Origin: Acrocarpospora catenulata | Lineage (GTDB): Bacteria > Actinomycetota > Actinomycetes > Streptosporangiales > Streptosporangiaceae | Direction: 5' to 3' | Length of the DNA: 46,296 nt | NCBI RefSeq assembly: GCF_018476525.1 | Contig: NZ_JAHCST010000071.1 | Span: 1-46,296 of the forward strand | In this document: positions 38,842 through 46,296 of the stretch, piece by piece | Numbering within the stretch: the stretch's first letter is position 1 | Layout: each line of letters begins with the position of its first letter | Made by a program: the position numbers and the translations under genes | The notes under the pieces: generated by a model | What the model saw: the letters and a program-made list of their open reading frames with translations, nothing else | Databases searched by the model: none | Told to the model about the DNA's origin: nothing

Positions 38842-41800
38842 GCGTCCAGATCCGACTCGGCCAGCAGCAACGGCACCCGCGCCGGGTCACGCAGCAGCGC
38901 CGCGGCGGCCAGCCGCTCCCCCCACTGCCCGGACGCCCAGGCCAGCCCTCTGGCCAGCCCTTCGACCCCGCTGGCGTGCACCTTGCCGTCGAAGAACCGC
39001 CACGGCACCGGCCGGCCGTCCACCAGCAGCTCCGCGTGCTCGACGTAGGTCTTGGGCGCGGTCGGGAGCAGGGTGTGGACTTCCGGCGGCACCGGCCTCT
39101 CCACCCCGGCGGAGGTCACCTCGCCGGTCACGATCTCCCCCACCAGGGGCAGGTCGAGCACCTCGGAGAGCGCCTCGGCCAGGTCGAAGGGGGCCAGGAT
39201 GAGCGGCCGGTCGGCGACCAGGGCCAGCAGGTCGGGCGCCTCCACCACGACCGGCTCACCGGCGGCCTGCCCGTCCGCACCAATCACGTGCCCGTCCTCC
39301 GCGTCGGCCACCACGATCGCGCCGTTCAGCACCGCGCGCACCGCCGACGGAGGCCGGACCCGGGCGGGGTCCACCGCCGCGACGGCCATCCACAGCGCCC
39401 GCAGCTGGGCGCGGTCCACCTCGATGGCAGGGTCGGCCATCAGGTCGAGCAGTTCCTCCGGACCGCCGTGCGAGGCCAGCAGGTCGGCCAGGGTGGACCT
39501 GACGCCGATCATGGTCAGCGCGGTCTCGTCCAGGCCCTCGGGGGCGTCGCCGTACAGGCCGAACAGCAGCGGGTCGCCGGAGGGCAGGCGGAGCGAGGTC
39601 GGGAGCTTCCCGCCCAGCACCGGATGGTGGGAGAGCCACCAGGCGGTGTAGGAGGGCACCTCCACCGTCTCGCCCGCCACCAGCACCCGGAGCGGGAGCA
39701 GCGCGGCGCGCAGCGGGGGCCGGGTGAGCAGGGCCAGCGCGGCCGGCCAGTCGCCCACGTACTCCAGGTCCCGTACGGCGGTGAAGTCGCGGGCCACCGG
39801 GGGCACGTCGAACTCGGGCAGCAGGTCGAGCACCGCCTCCAGCCACTCGTCCTCACGGTCCAGGTCGTGGTCGCACTCGTCGGGGTCGAGCAGCACGTCG
39901 TTGTCGTTGACCACGGCGAAGCCGTCCAGCACCCCGGCGGCGGCCAGCACCCGGGGGCCGTACTTCTCGACCAGGTCGGGGGCGGCGAACGGGGCCTCCT
40001 GGTCGATCAGTTTGGCCAGGTCACCGCCCTCCAGCAGCAGCTCACCCGCGGTGTAGACCTCGCCGTCGGCGCCGCGCAGGGCCAGCTCGGCCAGCCAGGG
40101 CGCCTCCCCGGCGGTCACCCCGGCCGCCTCCACCAGGGCCAGTACGGCCTGGGCCACCGGCTCGGGGTCGGCGCTGTGCACCGACTCGCGCACGGCGGCG
40201 TGGGTCAGCGGATCCTCCAGCACGGTCCGCGGCGTGGCCTCGCCCGCGCCCAGCCGGAGCAGCAGCGGGTGGGCCGCCTCCGGGTGCACGATCCGGAGCC
40301 CCAGCGGCGCCAGCGGGGCCGGGTCGAGCCCGCCCTCGGTCAGCAGCAGGGTGCCGCGCGGCCCGCGCACCAGCCGCCCGTCGGCCAGCGGCACCGGGAT
40401 CGCCCCGATCGCCTCCGGGTCGTCGGCGGGCAGCACCTCGTACACCGACCGCCACCAGCCCGGCTCGCGGTCCTGCACGGCCTCGCCGGAGAGCATGTCC
40501 ACCACGTCGGCCAGCTCGACCCGGCGCACCCCCAGGGTGGCCAGCGCCGGATGCCGGACCGGCCATCCGGCGGGCAGCAGCCCCGGCACCAGGTCGGCCA
40601 CCTTGGCCAGGAACTCGGCGGGCCCGGCCACCGCCCTGGCCTCCCGCCCGGCCACCATCAGCCCCTGGCCGGGCACGGCCAGCTCGGCCATGCCGGTCTC
40701 CCCCGGCGGCAGGTCGGCGTCCCAGCGGCGGCTCAGCAGGGACTGGAAGCGCTCCTCCCCGTCCGGGCCTTCGACGGCCTCCGGCGCGGAGAGCGCGGGC
40801 AGCAGCGGGGCCTCCGGAAGCAGGGTGAGGATCTCCCGGCGGATGGCGGCGTCCAGCTCGCCCTTGCCGAGCAGACCGGGCACCAGGTCCAGCAGCCTGG
40901 GCGTGCGGGGCAGGCCGCGCAGCAGCAACACGTACAGCTCGGCCGCCCGGCGGATGAGGAAGCCGGTCAGCGGGCCGGTCGCCACGTGCCGCCGGTCGGT
41001 GGCCAGCGGGAAGGTGGCGATCAGCAGCGCGGGCAGGTCGAGCGGCTCGTCGCTGGGTGTGGGCGCGTGAATGACGGCGGGCACGTCCTTGGGCAGCGGC
41101 AGCGGCTCCCCGGCGGCCACCGCGTCCCGCAGACCGGCCTGGGCGGCCCCCTGGCTCACCGGCACGGCCCACCGGACCTGCCAGTACGGCCGGGCCCGCT
41201 CCTCGGTCGGCCGGTCGCCGAAGAGCTCGGCGATCTGCTCGGGCGTGAAGGCCCCTGAGGCGGTGACCGTGTGCCAGCCGTCGGCGGTGACCGTGCGCGT
41301 CACGCCGTCCAGCTCAATCTCGATCACTTCGAGCGCGGGCATCACCAGCGGCAGCGCGGGGCTGGTCTCGGCCAGCATCTGGCGCACGGCCTCTTCTGCC
41401 ACCTTGTCGCGGAGCGGGAGCCGGACCACCGTGTCGAAGCCCTCGGGCAGGTCGGCGGTCTCCGCCAGCGGGAACGGCAGGCGGAGCAGCGGCACGTGCC
41501 CGGCCCGGTCGGCCAGCTCGGAGGCGAGCGCGGGAGTGGCCGCGACCAGGGCGGCGGTCTCCTCGCGGGACCAGCGCACGCCCCCGGCGCCCCGGGACTG
41601 CACGGAGGGCGCGTCGCAGACCGAGACGACGGCGGCGAAGCCGACGCCGAACCGGCCGGCCGCGCCCACCTCGTTCCGCTTGCCGGAGACGCGCAGTGTG
41701 GCCAGGCCCTCCACGCCGGTGGCGTCCAGCGGGGCGCCGGTGTTGGCGGCCTCCAGGACGCCGTCCCGCAGCGACAGGCGCAGCCGCCCGGAAACCCCGG

Positions 41801-41981
41801 CGCGCAGCGCGGCGTCGGCGGCGTTCTGGGCCAGCTCGACGATCAGCCGGTCCCGGTAGCCGCCGAGCGCGAAGTCCTCCTCCGCGTTGGCGTCCTCCCG
41901 GAACCGGGCGGGCGAGGCCGCCCAGGCGGCCAGGACCGTCTCACGCAGCCGTGCTGTGCCAAAAATGTCATTGTCAGGCAT
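38838..41981 (-). CDS. Large sacsin-type GHKL ATPase
   Basis: The 1047-residue protein has an N-terminal Bergerat-fold (HSP90/sacsin-like) nucleotide-binding domain: N-box VELAQNAADAA (48-58), AANTGAPLD (78-86) in place of the usual DxGxG, and the lid motif GRFGVGFAAVVSV (109-121). The remaining ~800 residues are Leu/Ala-rich, acidic, without membrane segments, and repeat a mixed alpha/beta pattern as in sacsin-repeat proteins. A chaperone-like role is the usual inference; no substrate is known. The gene order DUF2530, this ATPase, DUF3027, MFS and cold-shock protein looks like a conserved actinobacterial neighbourhood. Confidence 0.88.
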   Translation of the reverse strand: MPDNDIFGTARLRETVLAAWAASPARFREDANAEEDFALGGYRDRLIVELAQNAADAALRAGVSGRLRLSLRDGVLEAANTGAPLDATGVEGLATLRVSGKRNEVGAAGRFGVGFAAVVSVCDAPSVQSRGAGGVRWSREETAALVAATPALASELADRAGHVPLLRLPFPLAETADLPEGFDTVVRLPLRDKVAEEAVRQMLAETSPALPLVMPALEVIEIELDGVTRTVTADGWHTVTASGAFTPEQIAELFGDRPTEERARPYWQVRWAVPVSQGAAQAGLRDAVAAGEPLPLPKDVPAVIHAPTPSDEPLDLPALLIATFPLATDRRHVATGPLTGFLIRRAAELYVLLLRGLPRTPRLLDLVPGLLGKGELDAAIRREILTLLPEAPLLPALSAPEAVEGPDGEERFQSLLSRRWDADLPPGETGMAELAVPGQGLMVAGREARAVAGPAEFLAKVADLVPGLLPAGWPVRHPALATLGVRRVELADVVDMLSGEAVQDREPGWWRSVYEVLPADDPEAIGAIPVPLADGRLVRGPRGTLLLTEGGLDPAPLAPLGLRIVHPEAAHPLLLRLGAGEATPRTVLEDPLTHAAVRESVHSADPEPVAQAVLALVEAAGVTAGEAPWLAELALRGADGEVYTAGELLLEGGDLAKLIDQEAPFAAPDLVEKYGPRVLAAAGVLDGFAVVNDNDVLLDPDECDHDLDREDEWLEAVLDLLPEFDVPPVARDFTAVRDLEYVGDWPAALALLTRPPLRAALLPLRVLVAGETVEVPSYTAWWLSHHPVLGGKLPTSLRLPSGDPLLFGLYGDAPEGLDETALTMIGVRSTLADLLASHGGPEELLDLMADPAIEVDRAQLRALWMAVAAVDPARVRPPSAVRAVLNGAIVVADAEDGHVIGADGQAAGEPVVVEAPDLLALVADRPLILAPFDLAEALSEVLDLPLVGEIVTGEVTSAGVERPVPPEVHTLLPTAPKTYVEHAELLVDGRPVPWRFFDGKVHASGVEGLARGLAWASGQWGERLAAAALLRDPARVPLLLAESDLDA

Positions 41982-42048
41982 GTCGGGCTCTCGGGGAGGG
42001 GCGGACGGGGCGAACGTAGGTTAGCGCCCTTGCCCCGCATTCATGGCC

Positions 42049-42825
42049 TCAACCAAGATCTTGAGCATCGTCGGCCGGCATCGGGTCGTAGCCGAGATCG
42101 TCCAGGATCGGCGGCGCCTGCTCAGGAGTCATGGACGGCACCGTGGTGGCCTCCGAGTGCGCACCGCAGCCGTGGTCGGCGGCCACCACCCGGCCGTCGT
42201 CCGGCGCGTACTCGTTGGCGCAGACCCCGAACCCCAGCCGGAGCGAGCCCGCGAGCGGCCAGTAGAAGCCGCAGGTGGAGCACTGTGCGGGGGCGGCCAC
42301 GGCGAGCGGGGAGTCGGGCCCGGAGTCGCCGTCGTGCCAGCGCCGCACGGCCAGGTCGCGGCCGATGGGCGAGAGCACCCGGGCGCGGCCCAGACCGTAT
42401 TCGAAAATCATCTGCTGGTCGGAGTCGTCGTCGGTCTCGGTGAAGCCGGGGGCCAGCCGGTCGTCGTCGGCCTCGGCCGGGAGCAGGTCGCCCACGCCCA
42501 GGTCGCCAGGGCGCAGCCGCTGGTTCCACGGCACCCAGGTGGGCGCGAGCAGCGCGCCCGCGCCGGGCAGCAGCACGGTCTCGCTGACCGTCACGTTCCT
42601 GGCCCGGGAGGCGCGGGCCACCGTGACCGCCCAGCGCCACCCGCGGTAGGCCCGGTCAAGACACGTGAAAAAGTGGGTGACGACCCGGTCGCCCTCGCTC
42701 TCGAACCCGAGATGCTCGCCCACCTCGCCCGGGCGCGCGATCTCCTCGGCGGCCAGCCGGGCGAGCTCGACGGCGGCGGCACAGGCCGAGTCGGCGGCGG
42801 AGGTTCTGATTCGGGTACGACTCAC
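42049..42825 (-). CDS. DUF3027 protein
   Basis: The 258-residue cytoplasmic protein begins with an Ala-rich helix (AADSACAAAVELARLAAEEIA), contains the DUF3027 core (VVTHFFTCLDRAYRGWRWAVTVARASRARNVTVSETVLLPGAGALLAPTWVPWNQRLRPGDLGVGDLLPA) and a CSTCGFYWPLAGSLRLGFGVCANEYAPDDGRVVAADHGCGAHSE segment whose four cysteines and His could bind zinc. Function unknown. It is transcribed towards the ATPase gene with a 67-bp gap, probably as one unit. Confidence 0.9.
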   Translation of the reverse strand: MSRTRIRTSAADSACAAAVELARLAAEEIARPGEVGEHLGFESEGDRVVTHFFTCLDRAYRGWRWAVTVARASRARNVTVSETVLLPGAGALLAPTWVPWNQRLRPGDLGVGDLLPAEADDDRLAPGFTETDDDSDQQMIFEYGLGRARVLSPIGRDLAVRRWHDGDSGPDSPLAVAAPAQCSTCGFYWPLAGSLRLGFGVCANEYAPDDGRVVAADHGCGAHSEATTVPSMTPEQAPPILDDLGYDPMPADDAQDLG

Positions 42826-42869
42826 ACTTTATTTTCACCCACCCCGGGAGCGGACAGCACCGGACCGGG

Positions 42870-42882
42870 TCAGTAACACTGA
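42870..42882. promoter_or_regulatory. Small dyad in the DUF3027/MFS divergent region
   Basis: TCAGT and ACTGA are separated by AAC, 22 bases upstream of the MFS start. It could be an operator for either divergent gene; there is no further support. Confidence 0.3.
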
Positions 42883-42903
42883 TATTTCAAGGAGGGGAAG
42901 GGA

Positions 42904-44304
42904 GTGCCGCCTGTGGCAGGTGCCTGGAATCGTGTTCAGCGTGCCGGCCGGGGGACCGCGCGCGCGACCCGTACAGCCGCAGGGGCGACGGTACGGGCCG
43001 GGCGGGCGGTGGGACGGGCGACGCGAAGGCTCACCTACGCGCAGGGCGCGGGCCGAACCGGCCTGGGCAGGTTGATCGAGGTGACGGCGGCGCACAGCGC
43101 CGGTGACGCGTTGATCACGGTCTCCCTCGCCGGGGCGCTCTTCTTCGGGCTGCCGGTCGGGCAGGCGCGCGGCCAGGTGGCCCTCTACCTGTTGATCACC
43201 ATGGTCCCCTTCACGGTGGTGGCCCCCTTCGTGGGCCCGGTCCTGGACCGGTTCCGGTCCGGCCGGCGGTACGTGATGGCCGGCACGCTGTTCGCCCGGG
43301 GCCTGCTCTGCTGGGGCATGGCCTCCTCGGTCGTGTACGGGGACACGCTCTCGCTCTTTCCGGCCGCGCTGGCGGTGCTGGTGCTGTCCAAGGCGTACAA
43401 CGTGTCCCGGGCGGCGATCATGCCGAGCGTGCTGCCCGCCGACATCACGCTGGTCACCGGCAACGCGCGGGTCGCCTTGTTCGCCCTGGTCTCGGCCGGA
43501 GCGGCGGCGGGCGCCGCGGCCGGTCTTACCGCCTGGATAGGGGCCGAATGGGTGCTGCGCGGCGCGATGGCGGTCTTCCTGGTCTCCGGGGTGATCGCGG
43601 TACGGCTGCCGCGGCACGTGGACTCCCCCGATCCGGAGGAGGAAGAGGAGGCCGCGCCCGGTTGGCGCACCTGGTTCCAGATGGGGCCGGTGGTGGCCGA
43701 GGCGATGCGCGCCAACGCCGCGATCCGGGTGCAGGCCGGGTTCCTGGTGTTCTTCCTGCTCTTCCTGGTCCAGGACAAGCACCTGCAGGGGCTGGCTCCG
43801 GAGATCACCCTCGGGCTGCTGGCCGCGGCGGCCGGGGGCGGCGGTCTGATGGGGGCGGCCGTGGCCTCCTGGGCGCGGTCGCGCTCGCCGCAGCTGATCG
43901 TGCTGGCCACGCTGGCGCTGACCACCGTCACCACGATCGTGGCCGCGTTCTTCTTCACGCTCTGGTCGGCCGTGGCGGTGGCGCTGGTGGGGGCCTTCGC
44001 GCAGGGCCTGGGGAAGCTGGCGCTGGACGCCATCGTGCAGCGGGAGATCGGCGAGGAGGTGCGTTCGTCCACCTTCGGGGTGGTGGAGGCGCTGCTCCAG
44101 ATCGCCTGGGTGTTCGGGGGCCTGGTCGGGCTGATGCTCTCGCTGTTCACCGGCGGGCCGATCGGGCTGGCGGTGATGGCGGCCGTGCTGGCGATCTCGC
44201 TGGGCTGGCTGGTCGCCGGGCGGCGCAAACGGCTCCGCACCCGCCCGGAGCGGCGTCCCGCGCCGACTCAGGGGGATACGAAGCCGTTGCCCAACCCGTT
44301 TTAG
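42904..44304 (+). CDS. MFS-type membrane protein with basic N-terminal extension
   Basis: The 466-residue protein has a ~50-residue Arg/Ala-rich N-terminus (RVQRAGRGTARATRTAAGATVRAGRAVGRATRR) and then about 12 membrane segments with MFS features (PFVGPVLDRFRSGRRYVMAGT as the loop 2-3 motif). It is the MFS protein regularly found next to DUF3027 and the cold-shock gene. GTG 42904 has AAGGAGGGGAAGG just upstream. The highly basic extension could bind RNA, DNA or acidic lipid; its role is unknown. Confidence 0.9.
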   Translation: MPPVAGAWNRVQRAGRGTARATRTAAGATVRAGRAVGRATRRLTYAQGAGRTGLGRLIEVTAAHSAGDALITVSLAGALFFGLPVGQARGQVALYLLITMVPFTVVAPFVGPVLDRFRSGRRYVMAGTLFARGLLCWGMASSVVYGDTLSLFPAALAVLVLSKAYNVSRAAIMPSVLPADITLVTGNARVALFALVSAGAAAGAAAGLTAWIGAEWVLRGAMAVFLVSGVIAVRLPRHVDSPDPEEEEEAAPGWRTWFQMGPVVAEAMRANAAIRVQAGFLVFFLLFLVQDKHLQGLAPEITLGLLAAAAGGGGLMGAAVASWARSRSPQLIVLATLALTTVTTIVAAFFFTLWSAVAVALVGAFAQGLGKLALDAIVQREIGEEVRSSTFGVVEALLQIAWVFGGLVGLMLSLFTGGPIGLAVMAAVLAISLGWLVAGRRKRLRTRPERRPAPTQGDTKPLPNPF

Positions 44305-44318
44305 TTCTTCTGGGGGTC

Positions 44319-44717
44319 TCAGCCGTCGATGTCGTCGGCGACGGCGCGGAGCACGGTCGCCACCTTCTTGGCGTGCGCCGCGTCCGGCTGCTTGCCCTTC
44401 TGGTACGACGTGGAGATGTCGTCCAGCAGCTTGATCAGATCCTCGACGATGACGACCATCTCGTCAGGTTTCTTCCGCTTGCCCTTGGGACGGGCGGCCT
44501 TGGCCAGAGTGGGCGGCTGCTCCAGGACCCGGACCGACAGGGCCTGCTGCCCGCGGCGGCCCTCCGCCACACCGAACTCGACCTTCTGTCCAGGCTTGAG
44601 GGCATCCACGCCTTTGGGCAGCGCGGATGAATGCACGAAGACCTCACCGCCGTCGTCGCGGGTGAGGAAACCGAAACCCTTGGTCTCGTCGTACCACTTG
44701 ACCTTGCCGCTGGGCAC
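44319..44717 (-). CDS. Cold-shock domain protein with C-terminal extension
   Basis: The 132-residue protein has a cold-shock domain (1-65) with RNP1 KGFGFLTRDD and RNP2 VFVHSSALP, followed by a basic linker (KAARPKGKRKKPDE) and a helical tail (MVVIVEDLIKLLDDISTSYQKGKQPDAAHAKKVATVLRAVADDIDG). It should bind single-stranded nucleic acid. GTG 44717 has GAGG 8 bases upstream and the CSD starts at once; the open frame continues 74 codons further but without protein-like content. It converges with the MFS gene, 14 bp apart. Confidence 0.92.
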   Translation of the reverse strand: MPSGKVKWYDETKGFGFLTRDDGGEVFVHSSALPKGVDALKPGQKVEFGVAEGRRGQQALSVRVLEQPPTLAKAARPKGKRKKPDEMVVIVEDLIKLLDDISTSYQKGKQPDAAHAKKVATVLRAVADDIDG

Positions 44718-45051
44718 AGGAGTGACCTCGTTCAGACTGTCGTGAAAGGAATGGATGTAGGTTATGCCCACTGAGACGGCGGGGGACCGCCGGAACGCCC
44801 TGAATTTCCAGGCGAATCGACGCGCCGGACGCCGGTTTCGGGCGGTGGGGTCACCGCCTGGACCCCTGGGGTGACGGCTGGCGTCCCGCTGGGGTCGGAT
44901 CCGACGTTTCCGGTGGAGTGCACCTCTACAGGATGCCAAAACGCATACGCGTACGGGTAACCGGTTTTCCGGGAAAGCGGGCGCTTATCAATGGGCTCCG
45001 CTGGGAAACTCTGACGGTCTACCCTGGACGGCGGAGGTGGCCAGGATTGCC
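44718..45051. other. 334-bp divergent intergenic region
   Basis: This lies between the cold-shock gene (minus) and a TetR gene (plus). It contains an 8-bp palindrome TACGCGTA (44946-44953) and, a few bases on, AACCGGTT (44959-44966), 85-105 bp upstream of the TetR start: possible operator elements. No small ORF with protein-like codon use and no RNA gene is visible. Confidence 0.5.
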
Positions 45052-45669
45052 ATGAGCGGATCCACGCGTCAGCGGATCATCGATGAGGCCCTGCGGCTCT
45101 TCGCCGAACGGGGATACGCGGCCACGTCGGTGGCGGAGATCGAGGCCGCCGCCGGGCTGTCCCCCGGTGCGGGCGGGCTCTACCGGCACTTCAGGTCCAA
45201 GTACGAGGTGCTCGCCGCCGCCATGACCGAGCACGCCACCCGGACCGGCGCCCAGATCGCCACCACCCTCACCGCCCTGCACAGCACCGGGCCGACTCCC
45301 CTGGAGGATCGGCTGGCCCACCTGTGCCGCGCGGGCCTGGCCAAGGTCCGCGAGGAGAGCGAACTCACCCGCGTCTTCTTCCGCGACCTCAGCCAGTTCC
45401 CCGAACTGGTGGAAGTCGTCAGAAGCGGCCTCCTCCAGCCCATGTTCGACTCCATGACCACCTGGTTTCTGGCCCAGCCCGAATACCGCGACGCCAACCT
45501 CGACTGGCCCGGCATCGGCGCCGTCCTCGGCGGCGCGGTGGTCCACTACCGCCTCTTCGAGGAAACCGTCGGCGAACCCCCCGCCCGAGCCGACCGCGAC
45601 CGCTTCGTCACCTCCTGGGTCCGCTTAGCGCTCGGGCTCCTCCCCACCCGCACCGCCGCACCGGTCTAG
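45052..45669 (+). CDS. TetR-family transcriptional regulator
   Basis: The 205-residue regulator has the N-terminal helix-turn-helix STRQRIIDEALRLFAERGYAATSVAEIEAAAGLSPGAGGLYRHFRSKYEVLAAAM (about 3-56) and a C-terminal TetR ligand domain. ATG 45052 has AGGA 5 bases before; GTG 45037 is an alternative adding five residues. Targets unknown. Its stop TAG overlaps the stop of the convergent membrane-protein gene in the tetramer CTAG. Confidence 0.92.
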   Translation: MSGSTRQRIIDEALRLFAERGYAATSVAEIEAAAGLSPGAGGLYRHFRSKYEVLAAAMTEHATRTGAQIATTLTALHSTGPTPLEDRLAHLCRAGLAKVREESELTRVFFRDLSQFPELVEVVRSGLLQPMFDSMTTWFLAQPEYRDANLDWPGIGAVLGGAVVHYRLFEETVGEPPARADRDRFVTSWVRLALGLLPTRTAAPV

Positions 45670-46109
45670 CGGGTGGCGCGCAGGGTGCGGTGAGTCGGGG
45701 GTGGGGGTGGGTCGTAGAGGCGGTAGATGAGCCAGGAGACGCCGGCCGCGGTGCCGAGGATGAACAGGACGCCGCTGGCGCCGTGGAACTCGGCGAGCAG
45801 GCGGGTGAGGTCCTGCCCTTGGGCGCGGATCAGGGCCAGGACGCTGCCGCCGATCAAGTAGGTCAGGGCGGGGGTGGCCAGGCCGATCAGGCGGTCGTTG
45901 AACGCCCACGTCTCGCAGGAGAGCACCACCAGCGCGCCCGCCGCCCAGAACAGCGCCGGCACCGGGAAGATCGCCACGCTCGGGAAGCGGAACGGCACCA
46001 GCAGGGCGGCCACCACCAGCAGGGCCACACCGACCGCCTCGCGGCGTCGCCCGACGAAGATCGACCAGGCGTCTTTGCCGCCGGTCGCCATCGGATTCCC
46101 ACCCGCCAT
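45666..46109 (-). CDS. Four-span membrane protein of unknown function
   Basis: I do not recognise this 147-residue protein. It has four predicted membrane segments (about 26-42, 46-66, 75-95, 110-130), a cytoplasmic-looking N-terminus with DAWSIFVGRRREA and a short proline-rich tail (DPPPPPTHRT). ATG 46091 is a possible alternative start. Upstream lies a 24-bp tandem repeat that may contain or disturb its promoter. Confidence 0.78.
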   Translation of the reverse strand: MAGGNPMATGGKDAWSIFVGRRREAVGVALLVVAALLVPFRFPSVAIFPVPALFWAAGALVVLSCETWAFNDRLIGLATPALTYLIGGSVLALIRAQGQDLTRLLAEFHGASGVLFILGTAAGVSWLIYRLYDPPPPPTHRTLRATR

Positions 46110-46129
46110 GAGGATCCGCCGTAGCCAGC

Positions 46130-46225
46130 CCGCGCGGGAGTCGGGCGACAGGCCGGAGCGGGGGTCGGGCCACAGGCCGGAGCGGGGGTCGGGTTGAAGG
46201 GCGGAGCGGGGGTCCGGTTGTAGGT
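46130..46225. repeat. 24-bp tandem repeat, four units
   Basis: Units at 46130-46153, 46154-46177, 46178-46201 and 46202-46225 share a core CGGAGCGGGGGTC (the first unit diverges). The length is a multiple of three, and one minus-strand frame gives PPLRPVAR repeats, but that frame is out of phase with the membrane-protein gene downstream. It is probably a non-coding minisatellite. Confidence 0.8.
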
Positions 46226-46296
46226 CGAATTGCGGATCGGCTCAAGCTCGCCGGCCTCGTCCGGTCCAGGCGCGAGGGCCGCAGAGTGATCTACCT
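46226..46296 (+). pseudogene. ArsR-family winged-helix remnant, 5' truncated, running off the window
   Basis: The frame starting at 46232 reads ADR-LKLAGLVRSRREGRRVIY and reaches the window edge. This is the wing segment of ArsR/SmtB repressors (LRxAGLVRSRREGRRVYYRL). The recognition helix and N-terminal helices that should precede it are absent; instead the frame runs back into the 24-bp repeats. It may be a decayed gene or, less likely, an unusual start of a gene lying to the right. Confidence 0.6.

Noticed and set aside
38703-41258. An 851-codon plus-strand frame opposite the sacsin-type ATPase
   Set aside because: The composition is His/Gln/Gly/Arg-rich with no domain, and the minus-strand ATPase motifs are clear.
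44718-44939. A 74-residue N-terminal extension of the cold-shock protein
   Set aside because: Arg-rich, no RBS at the upstream ATG, and the cold-shock domain begins immediately after GTG 44717, which has a GAGG.
46130-46225. CRISPR-like appearance of the regular repeats
   Set aside because: The 24-bp units are directly abutting without spacers and there is no cas gene; it is a minisatellite.
1-46296. tRNA, rRNA, insertion sequences, integrase, phage genes or an origin
   Set aside because: I looked for them in the gaps and found no cloverleaf-like arms with CCA/T-loop sequence, no transposase motifs and no DnaA-box cluster.

Overview
This is a 46.3 kb piece of a high-GC actinobacterial chromosome. 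Codon third positions are almost all G or C, GTG starts and GTGA/ATGA overlaps are frequent, and the gene content is actinobacterial throughout: mycothiol-type isomerase, GH10 xylanase with CBM2, DUF2530, DUF3027, an SCO7613-type membrane protein and a pair of membrane-associated dynamin-like GTPases. The ensemble resembles the Streptosporangiales (Streptosporangium, Nonomuraea and relatives); that placement is inference. I see no rRNA or tRNA gene, CRISPR array, insertion sequence, integrase or phage gene. It reads as chromosomal accessory sequence on the left and conserved core sequence on the right.

Layout. 1-3.7 kb: an intergenic 45-bp duplication, a maleylpyruvate-isomerase-family (DinB-like) enzyme, an orphan KdpE-type response regulator, a 68-residue two-EF-hand protein and a secreted protein of unknown function. 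3.7-7.7 kb: aromatic catabolism, with a monomeric-sarcosine-oxidase-like flavoenzyme divergent from an IclR regulator that is followed by homogentisate dioxygenase and fumarylacetoacetase. 7.8-10.5 kb: a lipoprotein L,D-transpeptidase and an NfeD-SPFH (stomatin-like) pair with an ECF-sigma-like promoter. 10.5-15.4 kb: an alpha/beta hydrolase lacking its usual N-terminus, a Cys-repeat lipoprotein and two overlapping dynamin-like GTPases. 15.4-17.1 kb: an NAD(P)-dependent reductase divergent from a TetR repressor, with two palindromic operators between them.

17.1-25.5 kb is the most organised block. A translationally coupled operon encodes a HlyD-like adaptor, a MacB-type ATPase, a MacB/FtsX-type permease, a DUF5666-like membrane-anchored protein, an OmpR-family regulator and a histidine kinase. 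A second adaptor, with an extraordinary ~200-residue low-complexity insertion, is transcribed divergently. A second OmpR-family paralogue runs head-on into the kinase gene with no base between the stop codons. The extracytoplasmic parts of the adaptors, the permease and the DUF5666 protein are all Gly-rich. The whole looks like a self-regulated envelope export or stress system.

25.6-38.4 kb: L-2-hydroxyglutarate oxidase; a small protein behind a near-perfect actinobacterial LexA (SOS) box; the SCO7613-like membrane protein; a cysteine-free HesB/IscA-like protein; a secreted propeller-like protein; an aldo/keto reductase behind a MerR-type dyad; a MarR-MFS-ThpR-small membrane peptide operon; a secreted xylanase with palindromic boxes; and a purine-type NCS2 permease. 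38.6-46.3 kb: DUF2530, a large sacsin-type GHKL ATPase, DUF3027, an MFS protein, a cold-shock-domain protein, a TetR regulator and a membrane protein. The window ends in a 24-bp tandem repeat and what looks like a 5'-truncated ArsR remnant.
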